Source: Mucilaginibacter gracilis (lineage in GTDB: Bacteria; Bacteroidota; Bacteroidia; Sphingobacteriales; Sphingobacteriaceae). From it: a stretch of DNA of 64,000 nt. Shown here piece by piece: positions 9,482 through 18,534 of the stretch. Every line of letters begins with the position of its first letter. Within the stretch, counting starts at the first letter, position 1. The position numbers and the translations under genes were made by a program. The notes beneath the pieces are model-generated. The model was not told where the DNA came from. It did not search any database and saw nothing but the letters and a program-made list of their open reading frames with translations. The stretch is from the NCBI RefSeq assembly GCF_003633615.1, contig NZ_RBKU01000001.1:4960001-5024000 (forward strand), written 5' to 3'.

Positions 9482-10554
9482 TAAATTTCGGTTAAGCAAG
9501 CATCTTTAAAACTAAAGCCCCAGCCGGGCCTGTTATGTGGCGATGCCATTCCATTTTTTATTTCAATGGGATGGTCTATGAGCGGGTCGATCCAGTCGAA
9601 CGATTCGGCCCCTGCTCCATTCGGTATGGTACACAACAATGGTATATCATAATCTTTATAGTAATGCGGCAAAACAGGTATATTGTAACTCGCAGCTAAG
9701 GCAGCACTGTCGCGCCAGGCTTCAACGCCGCCTAAACGCAAAATATCGGGTTGCCATATATCAATGGCGTTACGATTGAGCAATTCGCGCAAGGGTAATG
9801 TTGAATATTCGCGTTCGCCCATAGCCAGCGAAATACCGGCCTGAGTACGCAGCAATTGATAACCCTGAAAATCGGTATGATCTATAGGTTCTTCAAACCA
9901 TTGGATATTAAGCGCACGGGCCTCGCGGGCCAAAGTCATAGCGGTAGGCACCGTCATGCCCTGGTTGGCATCCATCATAATGCCTATGTCGTTGCCAACG
10001 GCTTCCCTAACCAGTTTCAGCCTTTCAAGGTCCTCTTTCCAATCGGGCTTACCAACCTTTATTTTAACGGCTTTAAAACCACGTTTTTTGTATCCGGTTA
10101 CCTCGGCTATCAATTCCTCAACCGAATATGATATCCAGCCGCCGCTGCCATAAATAGGCACTTCGGTGCGCGATGTACCTAAAACCTTCCATATCGGCTG
10201 GCCAAGTATTTTGCACCAGGCATCCCACATGGCAATGTTATAAGCAGCTTGCGCCCAACGGTTTATACCTTCGTGCCCAAAGTACTCGTTTGCAGCGTTT
10301 ATTTTATTAAACACCTTAACGGTATCGCTAACTTCCTCACCTATTACCATTTCGCCAATGTCTTTCATAGCACCCGCAATGGCATTAGAGCTATATTGAA
10401 AGCTTAATAAATAGGCCTCGCCCACTATGCCGCTTGTAGTTTGAATACGAAGCACTACAAACGATATTTCGCTAAGCGTATGCGTAGCATCCGAAATTGG
10501 TTTTTCCAGTTTGGCTTTAGCCGAGTAAACTGTATAGTTTTTAATTTTATTCAT
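9481..10554 (-). CDS. Enolase-superfamily sugar-acid dehydratase (mandelate racemase group)
   Basis: A 357-residue cytoplasmic protein without signal peptide. The N-terminal capping domain (~1-125) is followed by a barrel with the KxK motif (K164-I-K166), metal ligands D195, E221 and E247 (MMDANQ, WFEEP, MGERE), D270 (QPDI) and H297 (PHYYKD). This set is typical of the mandelate racemase subgroup, which abstracts the proton next to a carboxylate. Most members dehydrate acid sugars such as rhamnonate, fuconate, galactarate or gluconate to 2-keto-3-deoxy acids. In this locus the product could be a substrate for the DapA-family aldolase at 48815. The exact acid sugar cannot be read from the sequence. 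Its stop overlaps the GH2 start downstream. A 193-base gap upstream probably holds its promoter. Confidence 0.85.
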   Translation of the reverse strand: MNKIKNYTVYSAKAKLEKPISDATHTLSEISFVVLRIQTTSGIVGEAYLLSFQYSSNAIAGAMKDIGEMVIGEEVSDTVKVFNKINAANEYFGHEGINRWAQAAYNIAMWDAWCKILGQPIWKVLGTSRTEVPIYGSGGWISYSVEELIAEVTGYKKRGFKAVKIKVGKPDWKEDLERLKLVREAVGNDIGIMMDANQGMTVPTAMTLAREARALNIQWFEEPIDHTDFQGYQLLRTQAGISLAMGEREYSTLPLRELLNRNAIDIWQPDILRLGGVEAWRDSAALAASYNIPVLPHYYKDYDIPLLCTIPNGAGAESFDWIDPLIDHPIEIKNGMASPHNRPGWGFSFKDACLTEI

Positions 10555-10633
10555 AGGATTATGTATTTAGTTCGCATTTGATCGTTTTGTAATTCATGAG
10601 CTTTCCACCTTGTCATTGTGTAGATTAGTTTGT

Positions 10634-10654
10634 CAAAAATAGAGTTCAAAAATA
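10634..10654 (-). promoter_or_regulatory. Candidate promoter for the dehydratase-GH2-GH106-GH127 unit (two tandem -7 boxes)
   Basis: On the minus strand two exact TATTTTTG boxes stand 5 bases apart (10654-10647 and 10641-10634). Each fits the Bacteroidota -7 consensus TAnnTTTG. A -33 TTTG at the right distance is not clear; ATTTTCG near 10675 is the nearest match. They sit ~80 bases before the dehydratase start in the largest gap of this gene run. Whether one or both boxes are used is unknown. Confidence 0.4.
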
Positions 10655-10747
10655 GTCTTCTGGTTAAAACGAAAATGATATCCATCCAAATACTGTTGCA
10701 GGTGGCTTTTACATACTAACTAAATACACAACTTTATTAATTTATAC

Positions 10748-12919
10748 TTATAAAGCGGTGTAAGTTATGGCGTAATTTTTACCTTTCTCAACCGTTAGCT
10801 CATAAACGTTATTACCCTTTGATACAATTGTGGCATCCTTACAGGCGGGTTTGCTTTTACTTTTAATACGCAATATGCCTGTACCGCTATCACCCTTAAT
10901 TTTTATTTCACTCGCGCTGCAATACATTTTAATATCACCATCGGGAGTTGGCACGGTGCCATCCATCCATTTTAAACCACCTAAATTGGGTTCAACTAAA
11001 TAAGTATTATAACCTGGTGTTAAGGGCTTTATACCTAAATAGTATTTACCCAGCAGGTAAATTGGGCTTGCCCCCCAGGCGTGGCACAAACTTTTGCCAA
11101 ACGGGCGGCCATACATGGCGTAAACATCGGCGCCGCTTTTATCGGGGTTATACTCTTCCCAAAAACTTGTTGCGCCAAGCTTTAACATGCCGCCCCAATA
11201 ATCTTTCATTTGTTTAAGCACATAGTCCTGCTCGCCCATAGCGCATAGTGCTTCCAGTTCGTAAAAGCGCATGTATGGGGTGGTTATCTTTTGTATCTTA
11301 TCGTTAAGCAATACATTTTGCTTAACATCCTGCTTTTGCTGCTCGTTAAAGTAGTTAAAAAAGATAGCGAACATATTGGTATACCGGGTTACGTTGTCGC
11401 TTTGTACACCATCAATCAGGCTGTGTACCAGGGCATGTTTTTGTTCGTTCCAGTACAGTTTAAATATTTTGGCTTTAAGTTCGTCGGCAAGGGCCTGGTA
11501 TTTAGCTGCGCCTTCGGTATCGTTATTTAATTTAGCGCAGGTGGCCATAGTTTCAAGGCTGCGGCAAAACAACAACTGTTCAAAGCTCAGTTCGCCTTTT
11601 TTACTCAGGCCGTCGGCCCAATCAATAAACAGCCAATCGCCTGCTAAACCGCTCATCATGCCGTTTTTGTCGCGGCGGGCAAGGCAGTAATCCATCAGGG
11701 TTTGCATGCGCGGATAAAACTGCTTGATAAATGTTTTATCGCCAGTGTACTGGTAATAATCGTTGATACTCAAAAACCAGTAAAAAGTATAATCCATTAT
11801 GGTGTTGATATGGCTGGTTACCGGGTCTTTACCCCGTAAAGCCAATATGGTGCGGGTAACGGTGGGCGAATCAAAAAACGAATAATAATTCATGGCGTAG
11901 CTTTGATAAGCATCGCCCGACCATATCCACCTGTCTCGTTTTATACCATCAATAAAAAACTCGCGCGTGGCTAAACTGAGGGTATATTTAGATACATCGT
12001 ATATTTTGTTCACTTCGGCATCCGAACAGCGGAAACCACCGCGCTCTTTAAGCGGCGCATACTCGTACAACATCGAAACCGAGTCGACACTGATACTACC
12101 ATCAAACTGTACGTTAACATAGCGCAGCGCCTTTGACAACTCCATAACCGAATCCTTTTTTGCAGGCTCGTTAATGGTAAGTTCATCCAATGTTTCGCAA
12201 TGGTCAACAGATTGTGCTTCTTCTTTCGATTCGCCGTAGTAAATATGCAGTTTACCTTTGCCTTTTAAGCCGTGCAGCTTAACAAAGCCAAAGGTTTCTT
12301 TCCCAAAATCCAAAAAGAAGGAATTAGCGTTTTTATCGCTGCTAACGGCATGTTGCGGCGTTGTTGGCAAGCTAAATTTTGAAGGCGGCATTAAAGGATT
12401 GTTAAAATTCCAGGCACCGGCATTCAAATAAACAGTGCCCGATTTATCTGATACTTTGCCCGTGGCATCTATCCATTCCTTATCCTCAAACGTAGTAAGC
12501 CAGGTACCGTCAGAAACTACGGTATTCCCCTGCACAAAAACAGATGGTACCCTATCCTGGCAGTATACCTTTAAACTTAACTTATGGTGCCCGGCAGGTA
12601 CAGTAATACTTTTGGGGTAGCCCACAAAAGCCTGTCCGTCAACCTTAACGTTATAGGTTCCCTCAACGTAAAGTTTAACTTCTTCGGCAGCCGGCACATC
12701 AAAATCCTTATGAAATTCAACCAGTACATAATGGCTGTCCATTTTCCAAAGCACAGGCAAAAACGCGCCACGGTCGGTGCGGCGGTTTTGCATTTTATTA
12801 CCAAGCCAAACCTCAAAATCGCCGGGGTAATAAATCCAGGTAGCCTTTTTGGCTTGCGCCGATGCAAGGTCCGTCGCAAACAAACCGCATAATAAAAAAA
12901 TGTAAACTATCTTCTTCAT
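10748..12919 (-). CDS. GH78-family alpha-L-rhamnosidase, short form
   Basis: A 723-residue secreted protein (signal peptide ~1-22, ATDLASAQ). A beta-sandwich N-terminal half leads into the GH78 (alpha/alpha)6 barrel from ~300 (GGFRCSDAEVNKIY) and a C-terminal beta domain. The catalytic-acid loop reads DGIKRDRWIWSGD with D324 and D329, instead of the common DCPxRxE loop seen in the two longer GH78 proteins of this window. FWEEYNP near residue 590 supplies the usual downstream Glu. It lacks the extra N-terminal rhamnosidase domains of the ~930-residue forms. RG-I and RG-II both carry L-rhamnose; which bond is cut is unknown. It lies between the symporter (76 bases upstream, with a palindromic repeat) and the dehydratase. 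Confidence 0.85.
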   Translation of the reverse strand: MKKIVYIFLLCGLFATDLASAQAKKATWIYYPGDFEVWLGNKMQNRRTDRGAFLPVLWKMDSHYVLVEFHKDFDVPAAEEVKLYVEGTYNVKVDGQAFVGYPKSITVPAGHHKLSLKVYCQDRVPSVFVQGNTVVSDGTWLTTFEDKEWIDATGKVSDKSGTVYLNAGAWNFNNPLMPPSKFSLPTTPQHAVSSDKNANSFFLDFGKETFGFVKLHGLKGKGKLHIYYGESKEEAQSVDHCETLDELTINEPAKKDSVMELSKALRYVNVQFDGSISVDSVSMLYEYAPLKERGGFRCSDAEVNKIYDVSKYTLSLATREFFIDGIKRDRWIWSGDAYQSYAMNYYSFFDSPTVTRTILALRGKDPVTSHINTIMDYTFYWFLSINDYYQYTGDKTFIKQFYPRMQTLMDYCLARRDKNGMMSGLAGDWLFIDWADGLSKKGELSFEQLLFCRSLETMATCAKLNNDTEGAAKYQALADELKAKIFKLYWNEQKHALVHSLIDGVQSDNVTRYTNMFAIFFNYFNEQQKQDVKQNVLLNDKIQKITTPYMRFYELEALCAMGEQDYVLKQMKDYWGGMLKLGATSFWEEYNPDKSGADVYAMYGRPFGKSLCHAWGASPIYLLGKYYLGIKPLTPGYNTYLVEPNLGGLKWMDGTVPTPDGDIKMYCSASEIKIKGDSGTGILRIKSKSKPACKDATIVSKGNNVYELTVEKGKNYAITYTAL

Positions 12920-12967
12920 AAATTCAAATTGGTCAAAATCAAAAATTCAAAAACACATCTTCCATCT

Positions 12968-12995
12968 CTTGTTCCCCCTTCAGGGGGCTAGGGGT
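12968..12995 (-). repeat. Short GC-rich palindromic interspersed repeat
   Basis: On the minus strand the motif CCCCTAGCCCCCTGAAGGGG begins within a few bases of the symporter stop codon. The core CCCCCTGAAGGGGG is a perfect palindrome around GA. The same motif recurs at 14664-14694. I know similar sequences from intergenic regions of Pedobacter and Mucilaginibacter genomes. It could form a hairpin that slows transcription or protects the mRNA 3' end, but there is no clear T-run for a terminator. Confidence 0.6.
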
Positions 12996-14576
12996 TTAAT
13001 TAAAATACAGGTATAAACCAACCATAATTAAGCTTAACAATATCCACGAAAGTTTAACCTTGTTTGTAGTTGTCCATACAGGTGTTTCGGCTTTTTCATC
13101 TACAACATAGATTTGCGGAGAGGGGTCGAACAACGAGATCAGCACGGCCAGTATAATCAGCAAAGCAAATATCAGGAAAGACAACATCAGGTAATGCGGC
13201 CAAAAATGAAATTTGGAGGCAGGCAATACCCAAAGGTAAACCACACCCGTACCCAAACTAATTACCGAACCTGCCGACAATACAAAATTTACCGCCTTGC
13301 GCGAAGTACGTTTCCAAAAAACAGAGAGCAAAAACACTACCGCCAATGGCGGCGCTATAAAGCCGAGTATGGATTGAAAAACATCAAATAAGTTCAGATC
13401 TTTAATGCTATCAATAGCCAGGGCCATGCCGATGGCAAAAATACAGCCGGCAATAACCGTTAAGCGGCCTGTTTTTATAATTTGCTGGTTTGATGCCTGC
13501 GGGTTAATTTTTTTAACATAAATATCCATGGTGAACACCGTGCTCAATGCGTTTAGCGATGAGCCTATGGTGCCAACTAAAACGGCAATTAATACCACGA
13601 TAACCAGTCCGTTCATCCCCGGAGGGAAAAGGTTGGTCACCATTGTCATGTAAGCCTCGCTGGGGTCCTTTAAATGCGGGAACAAAATATAGCAAAGTAT
13701 TCCCGTAAGGATAAATAGCGGCAACGAAAGTATTTTAAGCCAGCCAATAAAGCTTACGCCCAACTGCCCCTGCTCCAGATTTTTGGCACCTAATACGGAT
13801 TGCACCATGGCCTGATCGGTACAGAAAAACGCTATTGCCGAAACCGGGTAACCCAACAAGATAGCGTACCAGGGATATTTAGGGTCGTTTGCCGGATGGA
13901 TCAACGTCCAATAATTAGCGGGTACGCCATGAAATACCGCCGATAGGCTGCCAACCTTAATAACCCCTAAAATATTAAGCGTTAGCGATACGCCGATAAG
14001 CAGCAGCATTTGAAAAATATTAACCTTAGCTATGGCCTTTAACCCTCCCGTAAAGGCAAACAGCCCCGCAAACGAAACCAGCACAATAACCGATTGCCAC
14101 ATGGGGATACCCAACACCTGCCTAACCAGCAAGCCGCCGGCAAACAACCCTAACGAAAGCCACGAAATAAGCATTTTAACCAATGCATACCAGGCCAAAA
14201 TATTTTGAGTTGAATCGCCATAGCGGTTACCCATAAACTCGGGCATGGTGGTAACCTTGGCAGCCAAATAACGCGGGGCAAAAACCATAGCCAGCAGCAT
14301 TAAAAACACAAAGGCATACCAATCGAAATTAGCACCCACTATGCCCGAGCTAAAACCGATACTTGCAAAGGCCAACAATAACGACGGCCCAACATTGGTT
14401 CCCCACATGTTAAAGCCAATACTTGCCCAACCTAAACTTTTGTTAGCCAAAAAGTACGATTCCTCCTTATTGCGACCCACAAAACTGGCCCTGTAGCCAA
14501 TCACTATCAAAATCACCAGGTAGGCTACTACAATGCCGTAATCCAGGGCGGTAAGGCGGTTAACTATACTATTCAT
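12996..14576 (-). CDS. Sodium:solute symporter (SSS family)
   Basis: A 526-residue inner-membrane protein with about 13-14 hydrophobic helices from residue 12 onward. The first helix is followed by SYFLANKSLGWASIGFNMWGTNVGPS, the usual SSS beginning, and the GTIGSSLNALSTVFTMDIY stretch resembles the sodium-site helix with Ser/Thr residues. These transporters bring sugars, sugar acids or sialic acid-like compounds into the cytoplasm with Na+. Placement between the oxidoreductase and the rhamnosidase/dehydratase suggests import of a monosaccharide or sugar acid released in the periplasm. The substrate is not readable. The second symporter, at 49766, happens to have the same length but a clearly different sequence. 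Confidence 0.9.
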   Translation of the reverse strand: MNSIVNRLTALDYGIVVAYLVILIVIGYRASFVGRNKEESYFLANKSLGWASIGFNMWGTNVGPSLLLAFASIGFSSGIVGANFDWYAFVFLMLLAMVFAPRYLAAKVTTMPEFMGNRYGDSTQNILAWYALVKMLISWLSLGLFAGGLLVRQVLGIPMWQSVIVLVSFAGLFAFTGGLKAIAKVNIFQMLLLIGVSLTLNILGVIKVGSLSAVFHGVPANYWTLIHPANDPKYPWYAILLGYPVSAIAFFCTDQAMVQSVLGAKNLEQGQLGVSFIGWLKILSLPLFILTGILCYILFPHLKDPSEAYMTMVTNLFPPGMNGLVIVVLIAVLVGTIGSSLNALSTVFTMDIYVKKINPQASNQQIIKTGRLTVIAGCIFAIGMALAIDSIKDLNLFDVFQSILGFIAPPLAVVFLLSVFWKRTSRKAVNFVLSAGSVISLGTGVVYLWVLPASKFHFWPHYLMLSFLIFALLIILAVLISLFDPSPQIYVVDEKAETPVWTTTNKVKLSWILLSLIMVGLYLYFN

Positions 14577-14629
14577 ATTTTAGTGATTGGGTTATTGGTT
14601 AGGTTTAATTTATAATATCATCAACGCTA

Positions 14630-14694
14630 CATCATTGCGGTAACAAGCAATGATGCTCACGCATTCGTTCCCCCTTCAGGGGATTAGGGGGCTA
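14630..14694 (-). repeat. Composite interspersed repeat: inverted repeat plus CCCCTGAAGGGG palindrome
   Basis: Two parts are visible. CATCATTGC (14630-14638) and GCAATGATG (14647-14655) form a perfect 9-bp inverted repeat with an 8-base loop. About 15 bases on lies TTCCCCCTTCAGGGGATTAG, the same palindrome as at 12968. The palindrome enters the oxidoreductase gene: it supplies its TGA stop and the last residues VSPLIP. No T-run follows the first hairpin, so it is a repeat rather than a clear terminator. Confidence 0.6.
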
Positions 14695-15755
14695 ACTTTG
14701 TATTCATTCAATATATCGTTTATCTTAACAGGCACTCCGGTTTTCAGTGTACGATCCATCGCTTGCAGCAAAGCAATAGTACCAATACCCTCTTTCAAAT
14801 CGGGATAGGCGGTAAAATTTTGTTCAATGCTATCTGCAAAGTATTCCAAGTAATTCTGGTACTCACCGGCATGGTGACTTTGGCCCTCAAAACGGAAGTA
14901 GTATTTTATAGTGCTATCGCCCCAGGTAACTACTTTCTCTTCACCGGTTTTATCGGTAATGGCATACCGTAGCTCATGGTAATCCGCTTGCGATGCACCT
15001 ACCGTTCCCCTCAAAATAACGCTCATGCCGCTATCGCGCTGTGCAGGTTGGGTTGGGCCGGTGTAGGCGCCGCTTACGCGGGCTATGCGCCCATCGGTTG
15101 CTTTAAAAATAAAGTGCATGGTATCTTCATTTTTTAAACCCGCATTTCTGCCATTCGCGCTTATCATGCCATAGCCCATTACCTCTTCAATATTGGGTAA
15201 GTACCAACGGATAAAATCAACCGGGTGACTCAAGCCGCCGTATAGCCATTTAAACGACGACTCCAATGCCCAGGGCTTTTCTAAAAACCAACGATGATCG
15301 GCATGGTAATGGCTTTCAACTGTAATTAAATCGCCAATAAGGCCAGCTTCAAAATCCTTTCGCTGCCGTTTGGCAGGTTCAAAAAAACGGGAACTTTGGC
15401 CAACAAATATTTTTTTGCCAACCTTTTCTGCCAGTTCTATCAGCTCGTTAGCGTCCGATAAATTATCAATAAAGGGTTTGGTGCAAACCACATGTTTATG
15501 ATGCAGCAAGGCTTGCTTAATGTGCCCGGCATGTAAATGATCGGGCGTGTAAATGGCTATCACATCAATTTCGGCATCATTAAGCATATCCTCATAGTTG
15601 GTGGTATAGCTATGAAAATTAAATTCTTCGGCACGCTGCTTACACAATTCTTCGTTCCTGTCGCAAATTGTTTTCAGTTCCCATTTAGAGCTCTGTAACG
15701 CTGCCGACATGGTGCTCCGGCCTTCGCCTAATCCTAATATTCCTAATTTGAGCAT
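14676..15755 (-). CDS. Gfo/Idh/MocA-family NAD(P)-dependent oxidoreductase
   Basis: A 359-residue protein without signal peptide, so cytoplasmic. The Rossmann start LGILGLGEGRS binds NAD(P); the TKPF motif near residue 93 takes the place of the usual EKP; a GGLSHPVDFIRWY stretch gives the catalytic His-x-x-Asp type site. Members oxidise or reduce sugars and inositols. In a PUL with dehydratase and aldolase it could oxidise a released sugar to a lactone or act on an unusual branched or methylated sugar. The last six residues (VSPLIP) and the stop are encoded by an inserted repeat, so the native C-terminus may once have been different. The gap upstream (96 bases) suggests possible independent control. 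Confidence 0.85.
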   Translation of the reverse strand: MLKLGILGLGEGRSTMSAALQSSKWELKTICDRNEELCKQRAEEFNFHSYTTNYEDMLNDAEIDVIAIYTPDHLHAGHIKQALLHHKHVVCTKPFIDNLSDANELIELAEKVGKKIFVGQSSRFFEPAKRQRKDFEAGLIGDLITVESHYHADHRWFLEKPWALESSFKWLYGGLSHPVDFIRWYLPNIEEVMGYGMISANGRNAGLKNEDTMHFIFKATDGRIARVSGAYTGPTQPAQRDSGMSVILRGTVGASQADYHELRYAITDKTGEEKVVTWGDSTIKYYFRFEGQSHHAGEYQNYLEYFADSIEQNFTAYPDLKEGIGTIALLQAMDRTLKTGVPVKINDILNEYKVSPLIP

Positions 15756-15851
15756 GGGTTGTATTTGGTTATTGAGTGATTTAGTTGTTGAGTTATTAGG
15801 TTATGGTTTTGTTGCTTTTCCTGATTCTGGCTTCTTGATTCTTGCACCTCA

Positions 15852-16559
15852 TTATACAGGTTTAAAAAACACCCAGGTTTCTCCTTTTTTAGTACCCGGG
15901 ATTCCCTCCTGGTACTTCGACATTATCTTATTCCATTCATCAACTCTCGGGTTATTTTTTGTAGTTAAAGGATTCAGTTTGTCCAGACTTTCACCTTTCG
16001 GGATGCTAATGATAAGCATCAACTGCCTGCCGTTTTTAAACACCAGTAAACGCTGAAATTTTGCATTACAAAAACCCTGTGAAACCTGCGGCCATTTTTC
16101 AAATTGGGTTTTATGATAGTTTAAATATTCCTGCTGCATTTTAGGGTTGGCCACCAGGTTGGCGGTTAATAAAATATTATCCAGTCTAAGGGCACTCTTC
16201 TTTTCCGTGCTGCAATTAGTTCGCTCAAAATCATAAAACGGATCTTGATAAAGCTTGACGGTACAATTTTTAAACGCCGTTTTTATCTGTTCATAAAAAC
16301 GTTTATACCCATCGCCGTAAATAACAAAATGGTTTTTCCATTGGTAAATATCATGGGCATCAATAAAAGTTTGCTTTGCACAAAAACTTAATAACTTATC
16401 CTGCTCGGTAGCCCCCCCTTGGTAAATAATCTCTATTACCACCGGCTTTTTTAATGCCTGTGCATTGCTTTTGATTGAGCCGCACAACAAACCAAGCACT
16501 ACTAACAAAATACACAAATACTTAATAATAAGATTATTATAAATTTTAACTATAGTCAT
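15852..16559 (-). CDS. Secreted L-rhamnose mutarotase-like protein (RhaM/DUF718), two-part
   Basis: A 235-residue protein with an N-terminal hydrophobic segment (12-27) and likely cleavage after SNAQ (~34). Residues ~135-235 match RhaM: EYLNYHKTQFEKWPQV aligns with the E. coli stretch around catalytic His22 (here H149), then a LLVFKNGRQLMLIISI strand pair and the ending WNKIMSKYQ..GETWVFF. RhaM interconverts alpha and beta L-rhamnose. Residues ~40-110 look like a second, weaker alpha/beta half without the His motif. A mutarotase outside the cytoplasm would act on rhamnose as it is freed by the retaining or inverting hydrolases. It follows the GH141 gene by 3 bases and ends the central run. 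RhaM domain fairly sure; role of the first half unknown. Confidence 0.7.
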   Translation of the reverse strand: MTIVKIYNNLIIKYLCILLVVLGLLCGSIKSNAQALKKPVVIEIIYQGGATEQDKLLSFCAKQTFIDAHDIYQWKNHFVIYGDGYKRFYEQIKTAFKNCTVKLYQDPFYDFERTNCSTEKKSALRLDNILLTANLVANPKMQQEYLNYHKTQFEKWPQVSQGFCNAKFQRLLVFKNGRQLMLIISIPKGESLDKLNPLTTKNNPRVDEWNKIMSKYQEGIPGTKKGETWVFFKPV

Positions 16560-16562
16560 TAT

Positions 16563-18509
16563 TTAAGAGTGATTTATAGGTTGATTTGCCGGGTTATTTA
16601 CTCGCTCTTTAAGCAGATATTGATAGGCTGGTTGTAAACCTGCCTCGTTTTTTATCTTGATGGGTACCGTTGGCCCGTTGTTTTCCCAGGTATTTCCCGG
16701 CCCGTTAGCGTTCTTTAAAAAATTTTCGGCAGGGCACCAATTGTCTTTTATGGTGATGTAGGATGAGCCTTCATCCAGGTATAAGTAAAACCAGTGTACC
16801 GGGTCGTGAGCGTAAGGCGCTTTGTATATGGAGTCGACGTAGTTCTCGGTTATTAATGTTCCGGGCTGTGCCGATAGCGTGTAAATCCCGGCCACATCAT
16901 ACATGTGCTTGGCGTAATGGCTAATCTTATTTGCATAAATACGGTTATTGCTCATGGCGTTTATGGTCTTGGTCCAGCCCCACCCTACGCTAATTGCGGT
17001 ATACGATGTTTCGCAAATTTCATTATGTTCAATGTTGATGTTTTTAACGTAGCCTGCGCCAATGCCAACACATCCCCAGTCTTCGTTGCTTACATCGGTA
17101 ACCAGGTTATTGGTTATATGTTCGTTGGTGCAAACCTCCCGCAAATCTTTGGGATTATAAGGCAAATGTACTTCGGTTGATTCATCCGAAAACACACCCG
17201 TTAGTATGCCCGTTCCGCCAATATCTTTAAATAGGCAACCTTTAATTTCATCGTCGTGTGTGCCGCGCTGGTAATCTAAACCTGTAGAAGCGAGGTGCTC
17301 AAACCGGCAAGCCTCAAAGCCGGTATTATTAGCATAAGCTACCTGTACCGCCGCAGCCGGGCGACCCACCCATGCTTGATTTTCCAAACCTTTTTTATCC
17401 GGCGTACCGGGTATTTTGAGCTTATAAGCATCAAGCATATACATGCCCGCCTGGTGCGGAACGAGGCCCGCTTGCGACGGCCTTAACCACGAGGAATGCT
17501 CAAAAGCTATTCCTTTGAAATACACATGGCTAACCGGGTTATCAATACTACCTTCAATTTTTACCAATGTTTCGAGCGAAGGCACAACAGCATTTGCCGA
17601 TGCCATATCCTCACCTTTGCGGGGCCAATAATAAATTTTTCTGCTTTTTGTATCCAGATACCACTCGCCGGGTTCATCTAAAAACTGTAAAGCGTTGGTT
17701 AAATAAAACGCCGAGTTGCCCGCTTTTTTTGAGATGAATGGCGCAGGCCAGGGATGTTCCGACTGGATGCGGCTCTCCGGTTGTTCAAAACTCAGTTTGG
17801 CACTATCGCCCTGCAACTGTATAGCTTTGATGCGTAAAACGGCAATAGCCCACCATTGGTGGATAAACATTTCCATACCCACAACGCCGCGAAGGTTGCC
17901 CGTTTTAGGCTTTGGTATCCAACAGGTTTGTTCTTTGTGGTTCCACGATAGAATGCGGCTCATACTATCCGCATTAATACTGCGGGCGCGGGTAGCCTTG
18001 CGGTTATTAACCCAAAGCTGCCTGTAATTAAGTAAAGCACCCGCAACCGTTGGTGCATCGGCAACCCAAACATTTCCTTTAGCCACGGCTGCCAAGCCGA
18101 GTAGCGAAGCTTTTTGCTTTTGCCAGCCTTGTATGTTTACGCCCCCGCTTAATACAGGCACTTCGCCCGGTGCAGCTTCTATTACAGTTGGACTGGCAGC
18201 CGTACCCGAATCTTCCGGGCGTACAAAAAGTGGTTCAAATAATTGGTATGTGCCACCTCTTAAAATAATGTGGATTCCGTTTTTAATCGACTCATCATTT
18301 AACCTGCGCAATTCCCTCGCCCTACGCAAAGCTGCCAACGGTGTTGCCATGGGCTGATCTTTAGTACCAACATTTTGATCTGAGCCTGTTGGCGATACCC
18401 AAATATCTGCGGCGTTTGTGCTTAGGGTTAAGAGTAAAAAAGCTATAAGTATCACACACTTAAAAAGCCTATGGCTTGTATAATTCCCCTTTTGGGAATA
18501 ATAGCCCAT
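16563..18509 (-). CDS. GH141-family right-handed beta-helix hydrolase
   Basis: Mature protein ~620 residues. I start at 18509 (MGYYSQKGNYTSH) because it lies just before a normal signal peptide (CVILIAFLLLTLSTNA); the frame stays open to an ATG at 18740, but those 77 codons are an interspersed repeat. The N-terminus IWVSPTGSDQNVGTKDQP with HIILRGGTYQLFEPLF is the typical opening of GH141-like beta-helix enzymes, and Asn-rich coils (NNRIYANKI, ITENYVDSIY) continue the helix. GH141 contains the RG-II alpha-L-fucosidase BT1002 of B. thetaiotaomicron and xylan-active members. With GH140 and GH127 nearby, an RG-II fucose or methyl-fucose target is plausible. Family call moderate because beta-helix proteins look alike. 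Confidence 0.75.
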   Translation of the reverse strand: MGYYSQKGNYTSHRLFKCVILIAFLLLTLSTNAADIWVSPTGSDQNVGTKDQPMATPLAALRRARELRRLNDESIKNGIHIILRGGTYQLFEPLFVRPEDSGTAASPTVIEAAPGEVPVLSGGVNIQGWQKQKASLLGLAAVAKGNVWVADAPTVAGALLNYRQLWVNNRKATRARSINADSMSRILSWNHKEQTCWIPKPKTGNLRGVVGMEMFIHQWWAIAVLRIKAIQLQGDSAKLSFEQPESRIQSEHPWPAPFISKKAGNSAFYLTNALQFLDEPGEWYLDTKSRKIYYWPRKGEDMASANAVVPSLETLVKIEGSIDNPVSHVYFKGIAFEHSSWLRPSQAGLVPHQAGMYMLDAYKLKIPGTPDKKGLENQAWVGRPAAAVQVAYANNTGFEACRFEHLASTGLDYQRGTHDDEIKGCLFKDIGGTGILTGVFSDESTEVHLPYNPKDLREVCTNEHITNNLVTDVSNEDWGCVGIGAGYVKNINIEHNEICETSYTAISVGWGWTKTINAMSNNRIYANKISHYAKHMYDVAGIYTLSAQPGTLITENYVDSIYKAPYAHDPVHWFYLYLDEGSSYITIKDNWCPAENFLKNANGPGNTWENNGPTVPIKIKNEAGLQPAYQYLLKERVNNPANQPINHS

Positions 18510-18534
18510 AAAAAGACAAAGAGAAGTTTTAAAG

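Noticed and set aside
14630..14655. Rho-independent terminator after the oxidoreductase
   Set aside because: Good 9-bp inverted repeat but no T-run, and the sequence resembles an interspersed repeat.
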